Positions 22,561 through 33,997 of a stretch of 64,000 nt of DNA are shown here, piece by piece. The position numbers and the translations under genes were made by a program. The number at the start of each line of letters is the position of its first letter. Positions within the stretch are counted from its first letter, which is position 1. The stretch is from Lepeophtheirus salmonis (taxonomy: Eukaryota > Arthropoda > Copepoda > Siphonostomatoida > Caligidae), in contig NC_052141.2 in the NCBI RefSeq assembly GCF_016086655.4, positions 1,178,001-1,242,000 on the forward strand. Reading direction: 5' to 3'. The notes below the pieces were generated by a model that saw only the letters and a program-made list of their open reading frames with translations, had not been told where the DNA came from and did not search any database.

Positions 22561-23775
22561 ACATAAAATTATTTTCTGTAAAATATCTTTTATAAATTGA
22601 TTTAGGTAGCAATATATTTGTATGGTTAATTAGTTATAGAATAATATAAAAACATATTTTTTTAAAACAAATTAACGCAATTTGTTTGCAAAAATAACTT
22701 TTAATATTTTGAAAAATAATTATGTAATTAAAGGTATATGCTTTAAATGTATTTTGGTATCAAGACATATGGTTTAAATATATCCCTTTTTGACAATTTA
22801 TCATTAGATAAAATATCTTTAATACATAAGTTCAATTAGTTGAGCTAAAATATATTTCCAACATGTAATTATTTTTGTGTGTGTAAATTAAACACAATTT
22901 GTTCCCAAAAATAAGTTTTAATTGTTTGAAATATGATTATGTACTTAGAGATTACATTAAGTTATCGCATTTTTGTAGCGACACATATTTTTTCAGTATT
23001 TATCTTTTTGACAATTAATTATTTTATTTATTTGTGAAAAGTATATAAATTTATTTTCAATAGATATCTTTAATAAGTAGGTTTTGGTACCAAAATACTT
23101 ATAGGGATAAATTAATGCTAAATATAACTTTTTAGTGTGAATGAGAAACAATTTTTTTTGCATGAGTAACTTGAAAAATCATTATGAAATTATAAATAGA
23201 AAATGTAAATGTATTTTGATATTGAGACATTTTTTTAAAACTATTAATCTTTTTTGACAATTAATTAATTGTTTTATTTGTGTAAAGTAATATATAAAAT
23301 TTTATTCAGAAACTAATATAAATAAGGTTTGGTACTGAGACACTAAATGGTGTTAAATAGCTGAAAAATATATATAAGCTTTATAATTGTTTTACCTTAA
23401 TTATATTCAATTTCCTAAAAAAATAACTTTTTTTTTGGGAAATCATTATATAATTAGAGATATAGAATGTATATGTATTTTGGTATCAAGACATTTTCTT
23501 TTTCACCATTAATCTTTTTGACAATTAATTTTTAGATTACATTCTGCATATTAAATAATTTTGGGAGGAAGGCATGGTTCATTAGTTGAAAAATATTATT
23601 TTTTAATAACATTAACTTTAAGTAAAGTAGCCCAATTTCTTTGCACAAATAACTTATAATTTTGAAAAATCAATATGTAATTAAAGGCATATATCATAAA
23701 CATATTTTGGTATCGAGACAATTATTTTTCTTTTTCAATATTAATATTTTTGATAATAAATTATCAGATTCATAT
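22560..23775 (+). repeat. Diverged tandem array, units of about 230 bp
   Basis: The string TGTATTTTGGTATCAAGACA or a variant recurs at about 22748, 22975, 23209, 23474 and 23703, giving spacings of about 227, 234, 265 and 229 bp. Each is followed by a CTTTTTGACAATTAAT-like segment. A further unit at 25640 lies beyond the mariner insertion. The divergence suggests an old array. Non-coding. Confidence 0.75.
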
Positions 23776-23796
23776 GGTATATTATATATAAAGAAG

Positions 23797-24180
23797 GGAT
23801 GTGTGTAAAGAAAAAACTAAGTATAGCAATTAGAAAAGAGAAAAACGGTTGATGCTTGCGTATTTCTTGCTTATTATTTAATAAGTCAAAGAGTGCTTAG
23901 ATCTCCTCTAAAAGAAAAATTCTTTCCCATATTTGTTGTAAATTGGTTTTAAAATGCATAATAAAATAAATTATATAAGTTTAAATATAATTTTACTATT
24001 TTCCCTACACTAATGTTATTTTAAATTTATAAAGGCCTCCTCTTTATAGCAATAATTTATTTTCTCCCTCCAATATCATAAAACAAGCAATTAATACTAT
24101 TTAATGCGTCTTAAGTCTGGTGTGCCATACAACTTGTTCTAGCCTTCTTCTCACGGCCTTACAAAAAAACCATTTCTAAT
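23797..24180 (+). repeat. Direct repeat K, copy 2
   Basis: Counterpart of 20868-21262 in the same orientation. It directly precedes the mariner element and follows the 230-bp array. Confidence 0.7.
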
Positions 24181-24208
24181 TATGTGTATTTTCTCCTTAA
24201 AATATCTA

Positions 24209-25525
24209 CAGGCAGCGGGGATCAAATTGTCGCCAAAATATTTTTCTACAAAAAACAACACAAAATATACTTTTTTTAACTTTTTTATTGAAAATCAAAA
24301 CTATGACGAGCATATAGGTATAGAGTAGCCATTCATTCGTTATAGTTACCGTTGGCATCAATAACGGCCTCAATACGGCTTCTGAACCGGCCGCAGGCAC
24401 TTCTGACCATCTCATTGTCCATGTTGCCGAATACCTCCTTGATGGAGTCCATCAGGCTGGCCTTGGTGCTATGGGGATGTCTGTTGGTGTATCTCTCGAC
24501 ATAGCCCCAGACAAAATAGTCCAAAGGATTAAGGTCGGGAGAGTTAGGACGCCACAAATCCTTGGTTACGACGTCATAACAGTTCTTGGTTAACCACTGC
24601 ATGGAGATTTTGGACACATGGCAAGATGCTGAGTCCTGTTGCCACACTCAGGGCCTGTCTCCGGCCACCCCTTGGATCCAGGGCAGAACCACCTTTCCCA
24701 TAACTTCCCGGTAGACCTCTGTATTGACCTTTAGACCCGTTTCAAACATGTGGGGAGGCATAATATGACCTTCACTGCTGACCACCCCGAACACCATGAC
24801 CGTTGCAGGGAACTTGGTCTCCTTTACCTTCCTCACATGGCTGGTGCAGGTGGCTATCCACCCGTTGTTCTGCTTGTTGACCTTCTGATCTTGACAGAAA
24901 TTATTTTCATCAGAGAAAACCCCAGCATCCCGGGCTGCTTTGGGTGCTTGAGCTTGGTGAACAATTTTGTTGACGTCATCAGCCTGTTGTCCTTTGCCTT
25001 CTGGGTCAAGATCTGGCCCACCTGCATCTTAAATTCTCAGATACACAGTCCCTTATTGTTTTCTCATGGCAGCCCAGATCCCTCGCCATGGCCTTCATGG
25101 ACCTGGTAGGGTCATCCTCAACCATCTTCTTCACCTTGTCGACAAAGTAGGTGTCCCTGACATTCCTGTCGGCGCCCTCCTCCTTGGGTGCCCTCTTTAT
25201 GGTGGCATCAACTTCCCAGGTGTCCTCTAGCTTCTTACAGATACGCTGAACAGTCTGTAAATTCACTCCTAAGGTTGAAGTAATCGTTGAATTGGAGATT
25301 TCACCTCCATTATTAACCAATTCCATGTTACTGCGGACCTCGAAAGCTCCTCGTTCCACTTATAGCTCTTTATCTCCTCATATGAGGACGGCATGATGCT
25401 AACTGAACTACGTATCGTCAGCTGACAAGTATAACTTTCCTATTTGGTAACTGGTTTTTATTTGATAATGTCGTCTTCAAGTTATCAAGGTTTAAAGTAG
25501 GTGACAATTTGATCCCTGCTCCCTG
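24209..25525 (-). mobile_element. Mariner-like element (DD37D), 1317 bp
   Basis: The left end reads CAGGCAGCGGGGATCAAATT and the reversed right end CAGGGAGCAGGGATCAAATT; over 26 bp they match at 23 positions. TA dinucleotides lie directly outside both ends (24207-24208 and 25526-25527), the standard Tc1/mariner target duplication. The length suits a complete element with one transposase gene. The insertion sits next to direct repeat K and the 230-bp array. The transposase inside is broken (next entry), so the copy is non-autonomous, but its ends look competent for movement. Confidence 0.93.
24333..25394 (-). pseudogene. Mariner-like transposase, DD37D type, disrupted
   Basis: Read leftward, the likely start is the ATG at 25392-25394 (MPSSYEEIKSYKWNEEL). 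Two helix-turn-helix blocks follow: ISNSTITSTLGVNLQTVQRI, and DDPTRSMKAMARDLGCHEKT. The catalytic core contains a strand with VMVFGVVSSEGHIMPPH, then QQDSASCH with the second Asp, then SPDLNPLDYFVW. From the Asp of QQD to the Asp of PLDYF there are 37 intervening residues, so the signature is DD37D. The C-terminus ends FRSRIEAVIDANGNYNE before a TGA. Defects: a frameshift near 25340, a second between about 25040 and 24840, and an in-frame TGA just before the WQQD block (24648-24650). Family length is about 340 residues, consistent with the span. Confidence 0.93.
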
Positions 25526-25527
25526 TA

Positions 25528-25720
25528 TAATAAACAGGCTTTGGTATCAAGGGTTAATTATTTTAAAAATATGAATACAATACTTAATTTTTTGTGTCAA
25601 TTAGACACATTTTCAAAATAAGTATATTATGTAAATCTATTTTGGTATCAAGAAAATTATTGTTCTTATAAATCTCTTGTCAATTAATTTGTGTGCTTGT
25701 GGAACTAACAGTCTTTATAT
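25528..25720 (+). repeat. Continuation of the 230-bp array
   Basis: TTTGGTATCAAGG at about 25541 and TATTTTGGTATCAAGA at about 25640, followed by CTTGTCAATTAATT, match the array at 22560-23775. Confidence 0.6.
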
Positions 25721-26230
25721 AAGAAATGTTTATTAAAGAAGCTCTGTGTATTTTACATTTCTTCAGTATTTGATTAATATTCGGCAGTCCTTTAACTATT
25801 ATGATTAATTAATTATAACTTCAGCCAACATACATGGGGAAAAAGGCAATTAACAACAAACAAAAAAGAAACAGAGAGAGACAAGGAGCTCATTCTCTCA
25901 TAGTCAAGAAGACTTCATATTTGTACATACTACATATACAAACTTATTTAGGTTAATGAGAAACTTCTTTATTAATTAGAATGACTCTGAAAGAGAAGAA
26001 ACCTTTTTGTATATATGTATTTCTTGTATTTTTCTAACAAATATATGCATATATAAACCTACATCCTAACTCTTAAACACATATTTTATAATATCTAGAA
26101 CGGCGTTAACAAATGGATCGCACTTCAAGTAAGACAAAGGAATGGACAAAGTAAAGAGAAGGAGAAATGGACTGTAAAGATGTCACCAATCATTAAGCAA
26201 GACAATGACTGTTTTTAATTGTGTATGTAT
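25720..26230. other. Spacer, nothing recognised
   Basis: Mixed AT-rich DNA between the array and the family B element; no supported feature. Confidence 0.5.
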
Positions 26231-26231
26231 A

Positions 26232-26889
26232 CAAAGTGGGGACCCAAACTTTGCAGTAGAACAATTAAATTATTAAACAACTGATTTAAATAGAATCAAG
26301 GAGAGACAGTTCAAAAGCAATTGATTATTTGTTAAAATGCTAAATTTAGCTATATTTTTTTAAACAGTATGTCCTTCTTCACAAGTAATCACATCCTCGA
26401 CACACCAGTGAACATAATAGCTTTGTCTATGGCGTACCACGCTGTCACAATGACAGCTGGGAGATAATCCAAATTTAGATGAGAGATGGGCAAAATTTCT
26501 TCTCCTAGAAGCTCAAGGATGCAAAGTCCAGGGGCGTTAAGGTAAGGGCTAGAGAAGGCACGTCATAAATCAGCCAGATTGCTGTTGCATAATTTTTGGA
26601 TTTTTTATGGGACTTTATAGACTTATTGATGTTTAAGGCAGTCATAATGGAGATGCCAATGGTCCCTACAGCCTTATAAGCACTGACACTGATGCAGAGG
26701 ATATCGCTGACGTGTTGCTTTTTTTGTTGCTGCTCCGAGGTTTTTATAATTAGAGACATGGAATGCAACCAAAACTTGTTTATTTATATTACAGCTGTCA
26801 TTTGGTTGCGTAGTGACACCTCTTTAATTATTAATAACGGGGATGAACTCGTAATTAAATGATACATCAAGTTTTGTGTCCCTATTCAG
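26232..26889 (-). mobile_element. Family B Tc1-like element, internally deleted, 658 bp
   Basis: The left end CAAAGTGGGGACCCAAAC and the reversed right end CTGAATAGGGACACAAAAC share GGGAC.CAAA, and TA lies outside both (26230-26231, 26890-26891). The left end matches those at 37797 and 13898. The transposase inside lacks its middle, so this is a short derivative. Confidence 0.65.
26370..26768 (-). pseudogene. Tc1-like transposase, N- and C-termini fused by deletion
   Basis: An 87-codon open frame from 26768 reads SEQQQKKQHVSDILCISVSA, resembling a helix-turn-helix, and soon reaches LTLTPLDFAS, which matches the third catalytic Asp region (usually SPDLNPLDFA). Below it, in another frame, NLDYLPAVIVTAWYAIDKA matches the C-terminal domain seen intact at 37929-38117 (NLNSLQAVIMRVWYVIDTT). 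The region holding the first two catalytic Asps is gone. The direct fusion suggests a clean internal deletion rather than slow decay. It cannot be catalytic. Confidence 0.75.
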
Positions 26890-27054
26890 TAGTAAAGGGA
26901 ATTCAATTTTCCTAAATACAAAATTCGTTTGATGTTTTAAATGAACAGTTTCTCTAAGGTAAAAAGCACATACTGCAGGTAGAATGAAAGAGTAAACACA
27001 GCGTTACACCAATAAGTCACACACAAAAAAGCCTATTATGTTGTCAGCTGACAA

Positions 27055-27131
27055 TGGTTCTACTTTTTGTCTCCTTATCAGTGATCTTAACTTTAATTAG
27101 TGGAATTAAATTTGCTATTTTGAAGTTGCAA
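27055..27131. other. Short spacer before palindrome
   Basis: TTGTCAGCTGACAA at about 27041 is a perfect 14-base palindrome. Nothing else is supported here. Confidence 0.4.
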
Positions 27132-27173
27132 ACATTTACTCACAATTATTGAACAATAATTGTGAGTAAATGT
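27132..27173. repeat. Perfect palindrome, 20-bp arms, 2-base loop
   Basis: ACATTTACTCACAATTATTG at 27132-27151 is followed by AA and then by its exact reverse complement at 27154-27173. It can form a cruciform or, if transcribed, a stable hairpin. The overlapping open frames at 27136-27489 on both strands begin in this palindrome and are not supported as genes. Confidence 0.92.
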
Positions 27174-27179
27174 AACAAA

Positions 27180-29340
27180 ATATCAACCTGGTTTGGGCCC
27201 TTTTGGTCTTTTCTTTCAGAGGAAAGGTTGTTTGATAAAATAAAGGTAACAAGATGGAGAGCACAGACAGAAATTTTATTCTTTTCATATCGCTGGTCGA
27301 TTTTTTTTGGCTCAATCTTGAGAGTGAATACCCAAATCTTCCAGTGGTATTTAATTTCGAGTTTCCATCATACAATGAAACGACAGCTAAAAAAAAAGTC
27401 TTGTCATGTCTCTTAGTGTAAAAATGTCCGAGTAACAACACCGACCAGACAACATTTGTGTCAGTGCAGAGAAATCTTGCACGAATCATGTTAAGGTGAT
27501 TTTTTTTTTAACATTTATTGAAATATAATGCCATTGTTTGGAAGAATTGATTCACTATTAATTGATTTTGGGCGTTTTCTTTCTGTTTTCTTTTTGAATG
27601 AAAAATATTTTAATACAATAATGGTATACGATATGAGTAAACCAAAGAAACAAAACTACGAAGTAAAGACCACAAGAACAATATCTGTCGTGGCGATACT
27701 TTTTTTGTCCAATGTTGAATATTAATCTATAAAAAACTATGCAAGCCTCCAGTAGTTCACCCTTTAAATTGAATTAGCAAAGAAAATGATCATAATTGAT
27801 AAAGTGACGTCATCTTTCCTATCTTAAAAAGTAATATCTTGCGTCATGTATCTATTTAAGCTAACAGACGCATTTTTAGCGTAAATTACATATAAAGTAT
27901 CTTAAGGTGATCGTCTGAACCAAACAATGAAAATGACATATTTTATTTAAAAGAGACAATTTCGGGGTGAATATGAGATGAGTCTCTTAAATCAAATAAA
28001 GGTTTTTTTCTTATAAATAAAACTCCTTTCTATGCAACTCATCCAAGGAATTTGAATAGACTGCTTATAGCCATCGTTTATGATGAAAATATGTTATACT
28101 TTTAAAACTTTCAAATTGTTGATTTTTCGGTTTCTTAAACATGCTCATTCTATACTGGATTTTCATCATTGCTTATCTTATAGAAGTAAAAAAAATAGTG
28201 ACTTTCTAAAGATTGTTTTTATGTTGATACACAAAATATTTATTATTCATAATCTATTTACAACTTAATTTTGGGTACAAATTCCTATTTAATATAATTT
28301 AAAAATATCCCTTTGTTTTACATAAATATACATATATGTGCTACTTAATTTTCTTAATGAAAATGCAACCACACACATGTGAACACTATCTTGATCATTA
28401 TTAAAGCCACATTTTATTAAAGATATGTACATTGAGACAGTTTTGCAAATTATATATAATATATTTAGTGTAACACAAATAATATTGTGTGTTTCATATA
28501 ACAAAACCAAAATAATGTTATCGATTTGTGGCTAAAAACAGAAGAGTACATATAGTTAGAAATGTGTGGTTTGAAAATAAAAACACATTCATAACTAAAT
28601 TATATATACACACATGATATTTGTTTCTACTATGTGGGTATAACTTTAGTGAAGCAATACTTTTCGAAACATACCTATTTAGAATATTAATAAGTGTGGT
28701 TGATTTTTTTGACAAAAAATGTATTGGTAAATATATATGGATTAGTGTTGGTTTCCTGTCTGAAAATAATATTCTTTTCTGAAACCATTAGGATTTTTAG
28801 TCGGTCTAACTAACCTTCCATCTGTGAACCTACTTTATTTTACTTAAAATTACGCCAATTAATCATAACAACAGCAGATTTTGGCATCAACAATATATAA
28901 TTTGTGATTATTATATATGAAATATTATGGTTTTATTGCTGATAAGAATTTATATGAAATATTAAGAAAAACGAACTTTTGATACTAAAAATGTACTCAC
29001 CAACTTTAGTGAGATTGAGTGTGTTATATTAGATAAGAGCTGATATTACATTTGTAACAATGCATATACCTTAAATTGAAAAAAACGAAAGCAAAAGAAC
29101 GACTTAAAAGTGAACAAATAAATGAAATTGACAAAACCTTAATCAAGAAAATATATTTTTGCAACAAGAAAAAGTTGCATATATTCTTAAAGCTGTTTTA
29201 GAAGTATATTAATTCTATTTTCAGCCTTAAAATATATTTTAAACAGTTTTAAAAGAATTAAATCAATATTGGGGTGCAGTTCTATAGCGAATGGTTAATT
29301 AGATACTTTAACCTTTTAAAAAGAACAGTAATCGACGGTA
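27180..29340. other. Spacer, nothing recognised
   Basis: About 2.1 kb of AT-rich DNA. Several 60-117 codon open frames (27136-27489, 27528-27725, 28080-28268, 28289-28715) overlap or are low in complexity and have no family motif. Confidence 0.5.
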
Positions 29341-29342
29341 TA

Positions 29343-29562
29343 GTTCTTTCAAGAGGAACCAAATCCAACAATTGTATTGGCAGTTCAGGTAGCTTCAGGG
29401 GCATTAAAGAAACGTAGAATAGATATTTATAAATGGTAGACTACCATTTGTCTGCCAGAAGGCATCCAAAAAAGTAAAGAAACAGAGGCGAATCATACTT
29501 TATAATGAAAATGCAAGTGCTCACACTTGGGCTCAATCAAAGAACTTATTGGACATTTTTGC
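29343..29562 (+). pseudogene. Mariner transposase central relic
   Basis: Three frames together give blocks in the order expected of classical mariner transposases: EEPNPTIV near 29355, TTICLPEGI near 29440, and QRRIILYNENASAHTWAQ at about 29490-29545. In intact mariners the last block reads RRIILHHDNASSHT, with the second catalytic Asp in HDN; here the Asp has become Glu (NEN), so the fragment is dead even apart from its frameshifts. The N-terminal half and the third Asp are missing. This lineage differs from the DD37D element at 24209 and fits the mariner scraps at 45641 and 63540. Confidence 0.75.
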
Positions 29563-29564
29563 TG

Positions 29565-30800
29565 CGTATAAAAATAACAAATTATACCTTCTTAAAATCC
29601 CATTTTAAATTAAGGATAATTTTTTCTCAGTGCCTTATATTCATAAATGTATTTGTAGCATTTTAATTTTATTTTAAGTTTACAAAAACAAGTGGAATAG
29701 TTTCAAAACTGATACCAAATATATATAACTTAATTCGTTCAACTCCTTATCATGTAGTTAAATACTTTTTATTTTTACTAATTACGTTATACAAATAATG
29801 TTCACTGAGACAGAGTTAAATAAGTTCGGACTAGACTTGACTCAAAGAAAAGTCGGTCTGGATCCAATATTATAAACTAAAATTAATATTACAATAAGTA
29901 TAACTATATATTTACTAAAATGTACCATCATTTTAGTAATGTATCGAAATTCATTTCATTTAGTTATTATAATTGAACTAGCTTTTATTTGAGGAAGTAG
30001 TACATCTGTTGTCAAATAGTAGCCTTACTTTTTAACACTTAAATCCATTTGTGTAAATACTATTTTTTGCCTCTACTTGAGCCATATTGCACAAATCCTT
30101 TGTCATAAGAAGGGGCAGATTTTGAAGCTTCCCTCATAGTAATTGTTCCAACATTTGTCTAATTGCCGAGGACAAAGGTCTTGGAATGCATACCAATAGA
30201 GCTATAACACAAGAATCGGTATAAGTGAAGATACTTTAATTATAAACTATGGAAAAAGTGGTCCGCAATATTAGATCCGAGTTAACCTATTTCTACTGAA
30301 CCTGTAATTATATTTATCACTAATAAGGTTTGTTAATTCTATTTACATCTGTCAGACCTTCTCCTTATATCCTAAAATGGTGAATTAACTACCTTTTAAG
30401 AATATATGTGCTTGTGTGCGTATTCCCGAATAATATTCGTATATGATTTTGAAACACCATGTACAATTTAACTTGTTTAGAAAACGATCTCGTTTTTAAT
30501 TTTCTTTACTTAAAACATGTGTAAATATTTTTTAGGACAGTGTAGGCGGTGGTAGGCATATATGTACCTACGAGTATATACCTATTTGTAGTTACCTGAG
30601 ATAAAAATTCTATGATTAGGTACTGCTTAACATGTATATTTTGAAAATTTGGGATATAATGGGGTCCATCAAAAAATATATTGAAAAAATAAATATTTTA
30701 AATTTTGAAAATTAAAATAATTACCTAATTTACTATTGTTCCTTAACATAAAAACAATCTGGAGCATAAATTAAGATAAGCAGAATTTTTGTACATTAGA
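29565..30800. other. Spacer with a partial family H match
   Basis: At about 29810-29870 words such as AAGTTCGGACTAGACTTGAC and AAGTCGGTCTGGATCC resemble family H (57040-58540). The remainder shows nothing recognisable. Confidence 0.45.
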
Positions 30801-30804
30801 ATGT

Positions 30805-30870
30805 TTCTTTTTTTTATTTTGTTGAAATGCACGGATCGTTAGGTTAAAATCCATTCCTATTGATAAAAAA
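30805..30870 (+). repeat. Family G, solo copy
   Basis: TTTATTTTGTTGAAATGCACGG, then GGTTAAAATCC and CCTATTGATAAAAAAA align with the G arms at 7195 and 9222. Confidence 0.6.
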
Positions 30871-31039
30871 ATTTAATTAAACTTTATGAAAAAGCCAATT
30901 TTTAAATAAAAATGTCAACTGTTTTAACGATAATTGAGGAAGAATACATGCATCCTGATATTTAATTGCCATCTTTGAGTGAATGATAGGTTCATTATTC
31001 AAATTACTGGGAAAGATGTGATAATTAAGTATTTTAACT

Positions 31040-31185
31040 ATAGTTTAGAATCTTAGTTGGATTTTTGAGACAGATATTATTGACCCTGATATATACCTTT
31101 CCAATAAACTATATCAATTTATCATTATTTTAATGTGATGAATCAATATTGGATACCTTAAAATGGGGATTTGTGACGCAATCAA
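31040..31185 (+). repeat. Dispersed repeat L, partial copy
   Basis: Weak colinear match to 41150-41330 and 42165-42330: TATTGACCCTGATATA, TATCAATTTATCATTATTTTA and TGTGATGAATCAATATTGGA. Confidence 0.4.
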
Positions 31186-31239
31186 AGGGTTAATCAGAAT
31201 AAATTGTTGATAGAAATTTGTCGACTGACTATTTTACTG

Positions 31240-31358
31240 ACTAATTACTGACTGGCTTAAATACCGCTCTTAACACTGGACTGGATCTAACATTAACATA
31301 TAAGGACTAACACAACACAAATAAACACGTCACCAAAAAAAAAAAAAAAAAAAAAAAA
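31240..31358 (+). repeat. Possible retroposon tail ending in A24
   Basis: A GC-richer stretch of about 95 bp runs into CACGTCACC and then 24 consecutive A residues (31335-31358). That resembles the 3' end of a retroposed sequence, but no target duplication or internal promoter boxes were seen. Confidence 0.3.
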
Positions 31359-31797
31359 GGAGTTGCATATTTAATTATATAACAACTATAGCCCTGATCA
31401 CGAATATACATTTTTTCTCCTGTATCCAATGTGTTTATTTAGCGTATTTTTAAGTTATGTGTATTTTTTATAGTATCTATGGATTTAAACACATTTTTGA
31501 ATTAAAAAAAATAATAGAAATCTCCTTGAATGAAAAATCTATTTCTTGACTAAATATTATGCTAATTTCAAATATGAGCTTATATTTTGTATAAAATCAT
31601 TTTAGTAAATAGGTCAAATCCTATTTTTTAAGGGTTTTATTTTGGGAATAAATAACATCTTTGTTTTTAATTTGTTTCTAAGCAAATGGATTCATGTGAA
31701 AATCAGAACCGAAGTAAAAGAAATAATTACAATTTCGTGATCAAAGCGTTAATAAACTTTTTTAATTATTACTCTTTTTTTTTTTGGCTTGTTTAAT

Positions 31798-33088
31798 ATG
31801 TGGCCCATCAACAAAAAAGCAAACTGCAATGATTTTTGGCAAACTAACTAAAAAAAGAAAATTTTTAAATGTTTAAAAAGTGATTTTGAATAGATATCTA
31901 GTAGAAAATAATTGAAGAGTCATTCATGCCATCTTGGAGACTCCAATATCGATTCAAAATCACTTTTTAAACATTATTTTACTTCCTGTAAGGAAAAATG
32001 GCTCCCATACAGAATACCTACTTCATTAGTTTATTCAAAAATGTCCAACCTTCAAGATGAGAGTCTAAATTGCACATTCTGTAGCGAGAAACGTCTGTAC
32101 TCATATTCAAGAAATGTGTAAAGATTTACCTTTTATTAGGAATGTTTGAAAAAAATACCTGACACTCTACAAATCAGGGCCTTAAAAAAATGGGTTGCTG
32201 TTTTGGCAAATTTCTCGTTGACTCAGACTTTTAAATATTTTAATTGTCATTACTAAACAGGTGTTACTGGACACATACATCTAGCAAAATTAAGCTTGTT
32301 TTACATAAGATGAAGAGTTTACAGTACTTGTGATATGGATACTGCAATAATCAAATATTTCAAAAATGATTGTCTTTGTTTTTTTACTTTTTTAGTAAAT
32401 ATGACTAAATTATAACTACCTGTTGCACATCAGAAACTTTTAATGCTAACAGCTATATTACTTATAAATACTTACTAACCATGTAATTTTAATAGGTCAA
32501 AATAAAACGATGGTATTAATTAATAATTGGTAACTAGAAACTAATTATTTAGTAAATAAATAATACATTTTAAAACGAAAAAAACAACAACAATTTCTTC
32601 AATTTGCTTTTATAAGCTGCAACTTGTACACAAGATATATATGAAATAAAAGATATATTGGGATTGTATCCTTTTCTTAATTTTTGTACATGTGCAAAGC
32701 GACAAATTATAACATAAATGCCCCCTTAAATGTGTTTTTCTCTCTTTCAAATAGTTTTTAAAATGTAAAACGTTTCATTGAAGTAATATAATGAAAAAAA
32801 AAAAAAGATTTAATTATTTTTTCCAATTACTAATTAAAATTTACCTAATTAGCGTAGTTGCTGATGCAGAATCATATATTCACACATACCTGTACGGTTG
32901 TTTCAGATGAGAAAAAGGTTGAATTTGACATATTTTCGCTGAATAATATAAAAAAGGCGTTTTTTGAGTATGTAGTATATGTGAAAATGAAAAGTCACTT
33001 ATGAGATATGAAATGAAAATAAATAAATTGGGATTTTCACCATTTTTTGATTTTTGTTCAAGATTGTTTTTATGTTGAAGCACCACAT
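31798..33088. mobile_element. TIR element of the ATGTGG family, about 1.29 kb
   Basis: The left end ATGTGGCCCATCAACA and the reversed right end ATGTGGTGCTTCAACA match at about 22 of 28 positions and continue into A-rich, CAA-containing sequence. The same left end occurs at 48675 and 55492, and the same right end with its subterminal TTCAAGATTG segment occurs at 56690-56726, where a Tc1-like relic lies inside. Here I see no transposase: the open frames at 31912-32121 and 32880-33086 carry no motif. It is probably a non-autonomous relative. Confidence 0.65.
31868..31975. repeat. 31-bp inverted repeat, 46-bp loop
   Basis: 31868-31898 (starting AATGTTTAAAAAGTGATTTT) and 31945-31975 are inverted copies, 29 of 31 matched. 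The loop contains GAGTCATTCATGCC and GGAGACTCC. It lies just inside the left end of the TIR element. Confidence 0.88.
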
Positions 33089-33089
33089 T

Positions 33090-33995
33090 TACAAATTTAT
33101 TGATTCAATAACTTATTTTCCTACTTTGAAAATGAATATGTTCAAGTACAATTCATTTAATGAAAAAAAAAGAAAATACACTTTTTAATCTTTTGTGTTT
33201 TCGAAAATAGCAAAATTTCCTTGACAAATTTTCATTTAAATTCACAAAAAAACACTAAAACTATATTTTGAAAAGCTGCTTGGTGTAAGTAACACCATTT
33301 TACTTTTAATTTATATGTAAATTAGTAAGTTATTTTTTGTAAAACTTAAACAATTTGTGGGGGTCGATATTTGCTGCCTTTTTGTCAAATTAAAACAGAT
33401 GTGCATTGGAAAAGTGATGACTCAAAAACAAAATAAAAAGTTTTAATTCTCAAAATAGAAATGAACTACTCAATTTATTCCAAAATGGCCATCAACATAA
33501 AATGTTAAAAAATAAAAAATATAAAGAGAAGTTATATAAATGTATAATATAAAAGGCGCTCATTTTCCACCCATTAATCATTTGAGCAATATATATATAA
33601 TCTTCTAGAAGATGAAGCATTTCCAAATTACAACGTTCAACTTCACTTATACAAGGAGAAAAACATGAAATCTAATGGAATCACTTTGTACAGATTGAAT
33701 TCAAAAAAAAAAATAGTGCCAATTTGACTCAAATTGAATACCATAAATTATGGGTAGACAATACTTATTTAAGAACATAAAAACCATATTACGTAATCCC
33801 TTGTTAAGTAGGGAATCAAACTCTTATGAAGAACTAAAGCCAAACAAATTTGGAGGCTTCACAAGTTCTGAAATTTTAAAATTGATTTATTTATGTGTGA
33901 TAATGTCTAATACAGGACTACCTTCCATTACGAGCAACATAAGTGGGAGAGAAGTGTTTGTAATATACATCAATAAAGCAAGGTTTATGAGTATA
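33090..33995. other. Spacer with an unexplained open frame
   Basis: The plus-strand frame at 33750-34034 (94 codons) has no recognised motif and runs into the family C leader, so it is not believed to be a gene. Confidence 0.45.
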
Positions 33996-33997
33996 GG

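Noticed and set aside
22560..23775. CRISPR-like spaced repeats
   Set aside because: Units are long and diverged, spacers are not unique inserts, and the setting is eukaryotic.
24750..25109. Plus-strand open frame of 119 codons
   Set aside because: Antisense shadow of the mariner transposase.
27136..27489. Opposed open frames of 117 and 84 codons
   Set aside because: They overlap on both strands and begin in the palindrome; amino-acid composition looks random.
31240..31358. SINE ending in A24
   Set aside because: No A and B boxes, target duplication or second copy seen; kept only as a low-confidence note.
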